This document shows positions 22,590 to 29,973 of a stretch of 64,000 nt of DNA, piece after piece (position 1 is the first letter of the stretch; every line of letters begins with the position of its first letter). Source of the DNA: Hydrangea macrophylla. Its lineage: Eukaryota > Streptophyta > Magnoliopsida > Cornales > Hydrangeaceae. Location of the stretch: the NCBI GenBank assembly GCA_033977485.1, contig CM066997.1, forward strand, positions 77,966,634 through 78,030,633. The letters are read 5' to 3'. Below the pieces are notes generated by a model that made no database searches, was not told where the DNA came from, and saw nothing but the letters and a program-made list of their open reading frames with translations. The position numbers were made by a program, and so were the translations under genes.

Positions 22590-23283
22590 CAAATAATCAT
22601 ATTTGAGTAAACTTCAAATTTACAAGTCAATCTGCTATAATTCGGGTATTGGGTGTTCGGTAGACATAATTATATTTAGGTAAACTTTCGTATTAAAAAC
22701 ATTAACAAAATTATTTATTATCACTTCATAATGCAACAAATACTACCAACAATGAAAAAAAGAAATACAAAATTGTGAAAAGAAATAAAAAGCATCAAAA
22801 TTAAGTTTGGTTTAGAAAACTCTAAAATGCTCTATAATCCTGAAAACAAATTCATACCGAATTGACTTTTACTCAAATCTCATACCAATTTGAAACAACA
22901 CTATTTAAGTCTTATACTCAAATGCAGAAAAATAATGATCTGATATCAACTACCTATATATAAAAGAGCCTTAAAGAGTTAGTCAAATACCATAATATCC
23001 TTACTGTACCATAATTACTCATACTTCTCTATATCTATATAAGGATATATTGATTTGTATGAGGGTAATTATGAGATTTTTCGTCTTGCTTAGTTAGTAA
23101 AATATCATAATATCCGTAGCATAATTACTCATACATCTCCATACCCACTTAAGGATATATTGATTTATGTGAGGACAATTATGAGATTTCAGCCGACATA
23201 ATTATGTTCAAGTCATCCAAAGAAATTAAATTAATATAAAAATTACAAATGAATCAACTATATTACATCTAATTACATTTAAG
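22590..23283. repeat. AT-rich repeat tract related to 5340-6458 and 21755-22090
   Basis: It repeats the order seen upstream: gagccttaaagagttagtcaaataccat, ataaggatatattgattt, gtaattatgaga and the aatgaatcaactatatta phrase. This suggests an old segmental duplication of more than 1 kb. No gene. Confidence 0.55.
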
Positions 23284-23986
23284 CAGTGGCGGAGCCAAGA
23301 ATAAAGTTTTTTTTTTTTTTTGGGGGGGGGGGGGGGGCGTGGGGCCGGTGGAGTAGAATCTAGAATAGAGTAGCTCAACTGGTAGAGAGGGGGAACTTTA
23401 ACCAAAGATAGGCAATTTCCCTTTTAGACAAATTCCTACTATCACTAAAGGGGATCAGGAACCCCTTATCATGATTCAGCATCTAACCCCCTGTACAGAG
23501 AACTCAGGCCAACATGTAGCAAAAAATTTTGAGTCTACTCATAAATCCGCCATTGCATGTAAAATTTAATGATGGTCAAATAATTTGGGATGAGTTCAAA
23601 TGGTACGTGAGAAGGAAGAGAGGAATGATGGTAAAATACTTTAGGCTGAGTTCATATTGTAAGTGAGAAGAAAGAATTTTTTTTTTTTTTGAGAAGATGA
23701 AGAAAGATTAATGGTTTAAATATTTAGGATGTGTTAGATTACAATTTGGCAAATATAACATATAACATACTTTATTTCAAATTTTGGGTGGTTCAATTAC
23801 AATTAGGCCAATATGCTAAATCTAAATTATTGTTTTGAACCTTAGTAATATTTTTTGGGGGTTATATAATAGTCATACTATTTTTTTTTTTTTTTGGGGG
23901 GGGGGGGGGGGGGGCAATCTAAATAAAATTTGAAAATTTCTAAAACTATACATACTGAAAGTGTAATTTTAAAAAATCTTGGTCCC
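23284..23986. mobile_element. hAT-like MITE, copy B (right end missing)
   Basis: It starts CAGTGGCGGAGCCAAGAATAA. From about 23548 it matches copy A closely: atccgccattgcatgtaaaa, gtgagaaggaagag, and aggatgtgttagattacaat. About 200 bp of extra sequence lies at 23340-23545. The match ends near tcttgg at about 23986 with no GC-rich right terminus, so it seems truncated. It contains T15/G16 and T15/G19 homopolymer pairs. Confidence 0.55.
23307..23337. repeat. T-run followed by G-run
   Basis: About 15 T are followed by about 16 G at the left end of MITE copy B. A second pair lies at 23881-23914, with about 19 G. Confidence 0.85.
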
Positions 23987-23999
23987 CTCAACATGTTTT

Positions 24000-24336
24000 G
24001 GAACAGTCTTGTTTTGCTAGAACAACAATAATTACAAAGAGGTCAATAGCATTTTAAAAAATTACAACAAAGTGAAGAAATAATTAGAAAGAGGTGACCA
24101 TTTTAAAAATTTACAAAGAAGTACAGAGGATTTAGTGGCATACCAAGCTGTCCCTTTGACCGTGGCTCAAACAAAGCAAAAGGTGCAAAGAAGTGAATAA
24201 TATTTTCAATAAATACAAAGAAGCCAATAAAAATACAAACAAGTCAATAACATTTCTAAAAAATAACAAATAAGCCAACCGATAATTGAAAAGAAGCCAA
24301 TAAAATTTACAAAAAAGCCAAACATATTAAAAAGAC
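24000..24336. other. AT-rich DNA with acaaagaag repeats; no gene
   Basis: Variants of aaattacaaagaagt(c/g)aataa recur many times between about 24030 and 24320, and again at about 24510-24590 on the other side of the palindromic MITE. Confidence 0.55.
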
Positions 24337-24489
24337 TAATGATACACACACTTTTCTATTCACACAATTCTAGTCATTGATTTTAGTGGACTCCATATAG
24401 ATCCCATATGAGCCCCACGGGGGAGCACATGTGGTTCATTAGAATCAATGGTCAGGATTGTGTGGTGTAGAAAAGTGTGTGTATCATTA
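24337..24489. mobile_element. Palindromic MITE, 153 bp, perfect 22-bp terminal inverted repeats
   Basis: The left end taatgatacacacacttttc matches the reverse complement of the right end without mismatch for 22 bases (24337-24358 and 24468-24489). Pairing continues imperfectly inward (cacacaatt with cacacaatc, then cattgattt with cattgattc). The terminal TA may be a TA target duplication. Confidence 0.8.
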
Positions 24490-24700
24490 TTGTATTAAAA
24501 ATGATAAAGTAACAATTACAAAGAGATGAATTACATTTTTAAAAATTACAAAGAAGTTAACCCAAAATTACAAATAAGTTAAAAACATTTTTGAACAAGT
24601 TCAAGTTTGAAAATGTTTTTAAAAAATACCTATAATAAGCAGTTCTAATGTTAAAATTATTTAACAAATACAATCGCATAAGTATAAGCACAGACAAACA

Positions 24701-25322
24701 CAGTGGAGGACCTAGGATTTTATGTTAGGGGGGCCAAGTCAAATGGGTTTGGGTTCTCTAGTAAACAAGTTCTATGTGGAGGTTCGATGCCACGCTCTCG
24801 AGGCGAAATTTTTTGGTCTATTTATACATATTTTTGGTGCGAGAATGAGAGTCTAAAGAGTAGCTTGGTGACTTGGTCGATTAGATTTAGGTCATGTTTG
24901 TCTCATGAGCTAGGTAGTTGAGTATTGTGCTTCCCATTCTCTATTATGGGGGACAGTTAATGTCACACCCTTCAGTAAATAGTTCTTTATATGAGAACTA
25001 TTAAGTTGATATTGACAATTAAGCCTGTAATACTATTTGGCCTACCGAACAACGAACTATTAAATTCAAAATGATTGTCAGTCTAGACTTTTTCGTCCTT
25101 AGATTAGTCTTGCAAAACAAATTGTGGCATTGGGGCTTTTGATTTCAATTTGACTTTTTTGGATAGTTTATATTGTAAATGTTAAAAATTTGAGAGGGCC
25201 AATTTCTAAAATATTTTTAAAATGTTAAAATTACATATATATATATATATATATATCTCACAAATTTTTAAAAAATTTGGGGGGCCATGGCCCCCTTTGG
25301 CCTCCCCTTGGGTCCGGCTCTG
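24701..25322. mobile_element. hAT-like MITE, copy C, 622 bp
   Basis: The left end CAGTGGAGGACCTAGGA and the right end read backwards (CAGAGCCGGACCCAAGG) match at 11 of 17 positions. The flanking octamers GACAAACA (24693-24700) and GACAACCA (25323-25330) match at 7 of 8, a hAT-sized duplication. The ggggggcc blocks just inside both ends are shared in style with copies A and B. An (AT)n tract lies at about 25234-25257. The frames inside are not genes. Confidence 0.65.
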
Positions 25323-25397
25323 GACAACCAGCCTTATTGTCTTTATGGAACGCAAAACGCCAACTAAATGTGCCTTACACGTTGCTAGCCTATAGCG

Positions 25398-25649
25398 CTC
25401 CCTCCGTCTCATTTTATGTGTTCATCTTTTCTTTTTAGGGTGTTCTAAAATTACTGTCCATTTTTTTAAATTAGTATGCAAATTTTACTTAGTTTTTCAA
25501 ACAATCTTTCCTTGCAATTAACACTAAAATAAAACATAAAAGGAGAGTGCAATGATTATGAACAATTGTAAAAAGTAAGTGTAAATTTTTTTTATTCTTT
25601 TAAATAATTAAATTTCTTAAAATGAACACATGAAATAAGACGGTGGGAG
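25398..25649. mobile_element. Stowaway (Tc1/mariner-type) MITE, 252 bp
   Basis: The left end CTCCCTCCGTCTCATTTTAT and the right end read backwards (CTCCCACCGTCTTATTTCAT) share the classic plant Stowaway terminus, and the match runs on through GTGTTCAT. TA follows the right end. The left flank has GC where TA is expected, so the duplication is mutated. An inserted CG-like dinucleotide would also explain it. Confidence 0.85.
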
Positions 25650-26232
25650 TAATATATATGAACAATAGGACAAATTAATTAATACATTGGCACTTTTGTA
25701 ATTATTACCATCGCCCAAAACCCGTGATACACACAATTCAAAATATCAGGCTATGATGTTACGTGCCTATGCAACGTTCATGATGATGTTCTATTGGGAG
25801 GAGAAGAATTGAGGTCGCAATTTAATTGACAGTGATGGTACTGTGAAAATTTGTTGAAGTACTTTTATTGTATCAACCCTATTTTAGATTTTTTTTTATT
25901 TTTTTGTTTTCAGATATTTATTTCAGATCAATTGTACGAGAATATGAACCAAATCTCATGTAGTTCAATACAGGCGGATCAAGATAGGGGTACTTTACTT
26001 TTTCAGTGTTGGGTTCGAGATTTTATATGGGTAAATATAAAAAGGATTTAGCCAGGGGTTTTTGGCTTGAGTTTGAAACCTCTTTCCCTAAAGGAGGTCA
26101 GGGGTTTGAAACCTCCCTCCCTAAAGGAGAACAGGGGTCGTGTAAACTAGTTAGTGTAGGGTCGGTGCACGTGTCCGGGGTTTGCCCCATGTTCTACTGC
26201 AATAAAAACAATAATAGATACCCCAAAACCTC
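25650..26232. other. Unassigned sequence left of the gypsy array
   Basis: No gene was recognised. A short tandem duplication lies at about 26070-26140, around aggggtttgaaacctc and ccctaaaggag. It does not resemble the copia sequence on the other side of the array, so the two array flanks do not form an obvious empty site. Confidence 0.5.
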
Positions 26233-26335
26233 TATATTACCCTGTATTTTTGTAATGTATTATGTGAATAAGACCCTATATGTTTCTTTTTATACTTGTA
26301 TGAGCTTGGCCTTACCCTTGGTATATTTTGGATAC

Positions 26336-26447
26336 CAATCGATTGATAAGTTTTCTAATCGATTGCCTTACTTTGGATACCAATCGATTGAACTTTATAT
26401 CAATCGATTGATTGTATCAATCGATTGACACTTATGCCAATCGATTG
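26336..26447 (+). promoter_or_regulatory. Cluster of six CAATCGATTG palindromes upstream of the LTR1 promoter
   Basis: The palindrome starts at 26336, 26356 (TAATCGATTG), 26381, 26401, 26418 and 26438. The spacing is 20, 25, 20, 17, 20 bp. The cluster ends 43 bp before the G-box. Equivalent clusters begin at 34643, 42947 and 51251 in LTR2-4. The half-site CAAT/ATTG resembles homeodomain-leucine-zipper sites, although those have a 9-bp rather than a 10-bp pseudopalindrome. Function is unknown. Confidence 0.85.
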
Positions 26448-26489
26448 GAGGCAGCTGGGCAGATTCATTTGCTCTGGCTGGGGAGAAGC

Positions 26490-26516
26490 CACGTGAACAC
26501 TCCCTCTCTATATATA
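26490..26516 (+). promoter_or_regulatory. LTR1 core promoter: G-box and TATA box
   Basis: CACGTG (26490-26495) lies 13 bases before TATATATA (26509-26516). Transcription would start about 25-35 bp downstream, near 26541-26550, in front of a GA-rich leader. The same pair is at 34797/34816, 43101/43120 and 51405/51424. Confidence 0.6.
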
Positions 26517-26801
26517 CCAGCCCATTTTGGGCGTATTTCTGTTTACAGAAATTAGAGAGAGTGAGAGGGAGGGTTTTGTGTGTGTTTATATATATATATA
26601 CACTCATATATATATACTCACATATATTCATACACTCACACACACACATCCATGGACTGAGAAAAGAAGGAAGAAGAGGAGAAGATCAGAAAGAAGGAGA
26701 AGGAGAAGAGAGAAGACAGAGAACTAGAGAGAGAGAGAGAGGGAGACCACCATTGAAGCTCCAAGCTTCATTTCACACAACCAAACACGCCCCTAACGTC
26801 T

Positions 26802-26810
26802 AAGGTGAGT
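26802..26810 (+). other. Consensus 5' splice donor in the LTR leader (AAG|GTGAGT)
   Basis: The intron would begin at 26805. It follows a GA-rich, stop-rich leader. Equivalent donors begin at 35109, 43413 and 51717. Possible acceptors lie at 28005-28006, 28632-28633 and 29951-29952. Confidence 0.45.
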
Positions 26811-26934
26811 TTTAAACTCACTTGGTAGCTTTATATTGGTGTTAGAACATGTTTGAATGAAGAAATGGAGAAGAAATCATGTATTCCCGTTTATATGTTG
26901 CTGGGCAGTCTTTTCTGTGAAGAAGACGAAGTGT

Positions 26935-27144
26935 CAATCGATTGACATCTATATCAATCGATTGACATCTTTCATGTTCCAATCGATTGACACTTTATGC
27001 AATCGATTGACATGGATTGTGATTCAATCGATTGAACTTTTTATCAATCGATTGACACCATTTTTATACCAATCGATTGAACCTTCTTCCAATCGATTGA
27101 TGCCACTTTTATACCAATCGATTGACATCTATACCAATCGATTA
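26935..27144 (+). repeat. Cluster of ten CAATCGATTG palindromes with strict 20/25-bp alternation (LTR1)
   Basis: Starts are at 26935, 26955, 26980, 27000, 27025, 27045, 27070, 27090, 27115 and 27135, giving intervals 20, 25, 20, 25, 20, 25, 20, 25, 20. The unit is therefore 45 bp with two palindromes. Only the palindromes are well kept; the sequence between them varies. Because 45 is a multiple of three, one frame stays open across it and reads a 15-residue pseudo-repeat QSI...NRL. Confidence 0.92.
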
Positions 27145-27470
27145 GCAGTTACAGTTTACTGTTTTACTTGTTTCGATAATGTAATAACTGTTTAGTTGTT
27201 TATTTACTGTTCAGTATTTCCCAGCATGCTTTATTATTGTAATACAGACATGATAACGAGTTAATGCAGCGTAGGATCGTAGTAATAACAAGACGATCGA
27301 ATAATGTTTATAATGTTAGATAACGGAATAGTTGTGAATCCTTTGGAGTTAACGTTCATTCATTCAGAGTAGTCAGGCCACATTGGGATTTGTCATGTAT
27401 CGGTGATAGAGTTGAACTTAAGTAGGTTTGCTAAGATTCGGGAAATTTGCGTGGGCGGGCTTTGGTCGAT

Positions 27471-27790
27471 CATATGTTCTTAAAAGCGGTAGACAGACGA
27501 AGGTGTCTATGACTTGCGGTGAACCGGACCATTTGCCCTAAGAGAGCCAGATGATCTAATCATATGTTCTTAAAAGCGGTAGACAGACGAAGGTGTCTAT
27601 GACATGCGGTGGACCGTGATCACTGGTAGACGTCGCTAAGTCGTGGTATAGAATGATGTACTGTTGTTTAAAGCGTTATATCCCTGACATGCGGTGGACT
27701 GTGCATATGTTCTTAAAAGCGGGGGATGGACTAACGTGGTATCCATGACATGCGGTGAACTGTGCATATGTTCTTAAAAGCAGTGGATGA
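27471..27790 (+). repeat. Four-copy LTR repeat around catatgttcttaaaagc
   Basis: Copies start at 27471, 27561, 27704 and 27765, each associated with gtatccatgacatgcggtg- or gtctatgacatgcggtg-type phrases. Spacing is irregular (90, 143, 61 bp). The repeat is preserved in LTR2-4. Confidence 0.8.
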
Positions 27791-28005
27791 GCAATGGTGT
27801 GTTATAGAGTTGAACTACTGTCGAGTCTGTTTCCCCTATCTAGGCGTGTTATCGGTCTTATAATGAGTAAAACATTAGTAATCGGATAATCGGTTTGATG
27901 TAAAGAAGTTACCCTCACGGAACTCTAACTTGTTGCGGCTTATAACTTGTAATAACTTCAATAGTTGATACCCTGTTAGTATCTAACTCACTCGGCTTTC
28001 ATTAA

Positions 28006-28188
28006 GCTGACGGCGTTTATGCCGCTGGACATTTCTACGTTCCAGCGCACCCTGGTTATGACTATACAGGTGAAGGGCCTGCAGGAGAGGACTACTATGC
28101 CGGTGACGGAGTCCCTGTGGAGGATTTCCCCAACAGAGGTCAGACCGAAGAAGACTACTACGCCGAGGACTACCCTTATGCCAACTGA
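28006..28188 (+). other. Conserved 60-codon open frame in U5 of LTR1, no ATG
   Basis: Between TAA 28003-28005 and TGA 28186-28188 lies an open frame rich in Asp, Glu, Tyr and Gly. It contains HFYVPAHPGYDYTGEG and two EDYYA motifs, and ends EDYPYAN. The composition looks protein-like. A polypyrimidine-AG (ctttcattaag) sits at its start, as for a 3' splice site, and 3'UTR-like sequence follows. The frame is kept in LTR2 (36310-36492), LTR3 (44614-44796) and LTR4 (52898-53080). It could be a captured exon tail or an old C-terminal coding segment. Confidence 0.45.
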
Positions 28189-28507
28189 AGATTAGACTAG
28201 AATTGTAGCTAATTGTCTTTACCGTTTTAGAATCTTTTTGTAGTCAGGCATATGTTGCCTTGGCATTTGTACTTCCGCTGCTTTATATTTGATTCGAGAC
28301 TCTGATATGTAATAGTTAGTAACTTCTGTTGACTTTATGTTACGTTGTGATCAGAACCTAGACTTCATTCTTGTTACACTATTACTTCTTATTGCTTAGT
28401 ACTGCGTGGTGTGGACAATCATGTGACTTCACCCGTCGCTGCCTTTGGACCCAAAAAGGAAATTTATTTTTCTCTATTTTTGCCGTTCCGGGGCGTGACA
28501 GGATTTT

Positions 28508-28519
28508 TGGTATCAGAGC
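28508..28519 (+). other. Primer binding site, unit 1
   Basis: TGGTATCAGAGC is complementary to the 3' end of the plant initiator methionine tRNA, 7 bases after the LTR end. Confidence 0.92.
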
Positions 28520-28638
28520 CTAGGTTTTATACCTTTTCGTTCACAGATTGTCTCACACCATCTGGTCCTAGAACCTTGAGATTCTATAGATGAGTATTAA
28601 GATTAGTTCTGACTCAAGATAGTCCCTTTTTAGGTAGC

Positions 28639-29574
28639 ATGGTACCGCCGCTGTTCGTTCCAGACGAGTTCGGAGGACACTATGTGTATGAGAGGAGTAT
28701 TGCGCCAGCAGATCCAGAGTACTATGCCTGGAAGGTTAGACAGAGAGCTATTACAGAGACAGAGCGAGACATGCAGATTGAGCAGCAGAGATTTGGGACC
28801 CAGGACCCAGAAGTGATACGACAGGAGATGATCTACCGCAAGGAGACCTTCAAACGCATCGAGGAGGATTCTCTACTGATGTTACGAGACCGTTCTTCGT
28901 ACCAGGTTCTACTTGCAGAGGTTAGAGTAGCACCTCCACCCCCACCAGAAGAGGACATGGCTGATGCACTCCCAGCAGATGAGGATCTGGAGGATGATGA
29001 TGAGAGCGATGACGACGATGAGCCAGAGGATGACGACGAGGAGATGGAGGATGAGGAGGACGAGGACACCGATGACGAGGAGCCGGAGTATGATCCAGAG
29101 GAGGAGGACCCCGTGGACCCAGCCGATATGGACGTGCCAGTTGGCGTAGATATTGTAGTTGCAGAGGGTTATCCGATAGAGGAAGAGGAGGTAGCCGTAG
29201 ACGATGATGCAGGTGATGATGCAGTAGTACCAGTCTTACCCGGAGGAGTTATAGCACAGCTGGCAGCTGAGTGGGCCGCAGAGATGGCTGCACATCCCTA
29301 TGGATTTGAGATTGGAGCACCAGAGTTGGCACAGGCTATGGTACAGGCTGAGGCACTTGCAGCCACATTTGATGCAGCCCAGGCTGACATGGCCGCTGAT
29401 GCAGGAGATTTGGGAGCTGTTGTGGAACATGATGGACCCGAGCTGATCGAGAATGTTGTGATAGAGGATGAGGACATGATGGATGACGATGATATGGATG
29501 AGGATGATGTTTTGTCTGAGGTTGCCCCAAAGGACGAGGCTTCCATCTATGGATCCGATGTGGACAACTTTTGA
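28639..29574 (+). CDS. ORF1, acidic protein upstream of gag, unit 1
   Basis: The 311-codon frame starts at the ATG after ctttttaggtagc, and its end is conserved among units 1-3. Residues 1-95 are charged and probably helical, with WKVRQRAI and MIYRKETFKRIEED. A proline run APPPPPEEDM (about 98-107) follows, then a dense Asp/Glu tract at about 113-165, an Ala-rich stretch with AQLAAEWAAEMAAHP (about 207-222), and an acidic C-terminus ending DVDNF. I recognise no family. Standard chromoviruses begin gag shortly after the PBS, so this is an additional ORF. Unit 1 differs from units 2-3 at several residues, for example V2 for A2 and DLEDDDES for DPEDDDEN. Preservation of an open frame while pol accumulates stops suggests that it encodes protein. 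Function unknown. Confidence 0.75.
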   Translation: MVPPLFVPDEFGGHYVYERSIAPADPEYYAWKVRQRAITETERDMQIEQQRFGTQDPEVIRQEMIYRKETFKRIEEDSLLMLRDRSSYQVLLAEVRVAPPPPPEEDMADALPADEDLEDDDESDDDDEPEDDDEEMEDEEDEDTDDEEPEYDPEEEDPVDPADMDVPVGVDIVVAEGYPIEEEEVAVDDDAGDDAVVPVLPGGVIAQLAAEWAAEMAAHPYGFEIGAPELAQAMVQAEALAATFDAAQADMAADAGDLGAVVEHDGPELIENVVIEDEDMMDDDDMDEDDVLSEVAPKDEASIYGSDVDNF

Positions 29575-29973
29575 GTCCAGTACCTTTAGGACTTAGACTT
29601 TTACGTTTGACTTTAGGACATGTTGTCCACTTACTTTTGACGCTTACATAGACAGCTATTGACCGTAGCCTTTTTGTATAGGTAGCCACCAGTAGTGGTT
29701 TTGTGTATATCTTTCTTTTGTTTAGATCTTGTATAGGACCATGTACTACGCGGTACACAGATGATCTGTTGTGTACTCCGCTGTACATCTTTTGGGTATA
29801 TATATATATGGCAGATCGTTTCTCTTGGTTATTTCTATTATCGTCTCATTATTATGTTATGGTTGTGATTTTGATTCATGTTATGCTTTCTGTTACTTAA
29901 GTATGATCATTTCTCCGAGGAGATTGTCAGCTAATCGTTAGATCCTTCATAGGTACGCCTCACACGGATCACT
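29575..29973 (+). other. 399-bp inter-ORF spacer, unit 1
   Basis: A pyrimidine- and AT-rich spacer with a short inverted pair (tgtactacgcggtaca and tgtactccgctgtaca near 29742-29788). It ends ccttcatag before gtacgcctcac and the gag ATG. The tract with AG at 29951-29952 could be a splice acceptor. No separate gene. Confidence 0.5.

Larger units (their letters stand above)
26233..28500 (+). repeat. LTR1 of the gypsy array
   Basis: It ends GGGGCGTGACA at 28500, directly before the PBS region. Homology to LTR2 begins at about 26238 (accctgtatttttg). The first six bases read TATATT where LTR2 has TGTAAT, so the canonical TG start is lost or the flank begins there. It contains two palindrome clusters, a G-box, a TATA box, a splice-donor consensus, four catatgttcttaaaagc repeats and a 60-codon open frame. 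The frames at 26006-26428 and 26857-27195 are by-products of LTR repeats. Confidence 0.9.

Noticed and set aside
23362..23385. tRNA/SINE A-box-like sequence (tagctcaactggtagag)
   Set aside because: No matching B-box or cloverleaf follows at the right distance.
26006..26020. B-box-like gggttcgagatt, possible SINE
   Set aside because: No A-box upstream at the required distance and no A-tail or flanking duplication.
26857..27195. 112-codon frame with a 15-residue repeat (QSI...NRL) in the LTR
   Set aside because: The repeat follows from 45-bp spacing of a palindromic DNA motif. Residues outside the palindrome vary freely, so a coding role is unlikely.
28833..29069. Ser-rich minus-strand frame opposite ORF1
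   Set aside because: It is the antisense shadow of the Asp/Glu codon tract.
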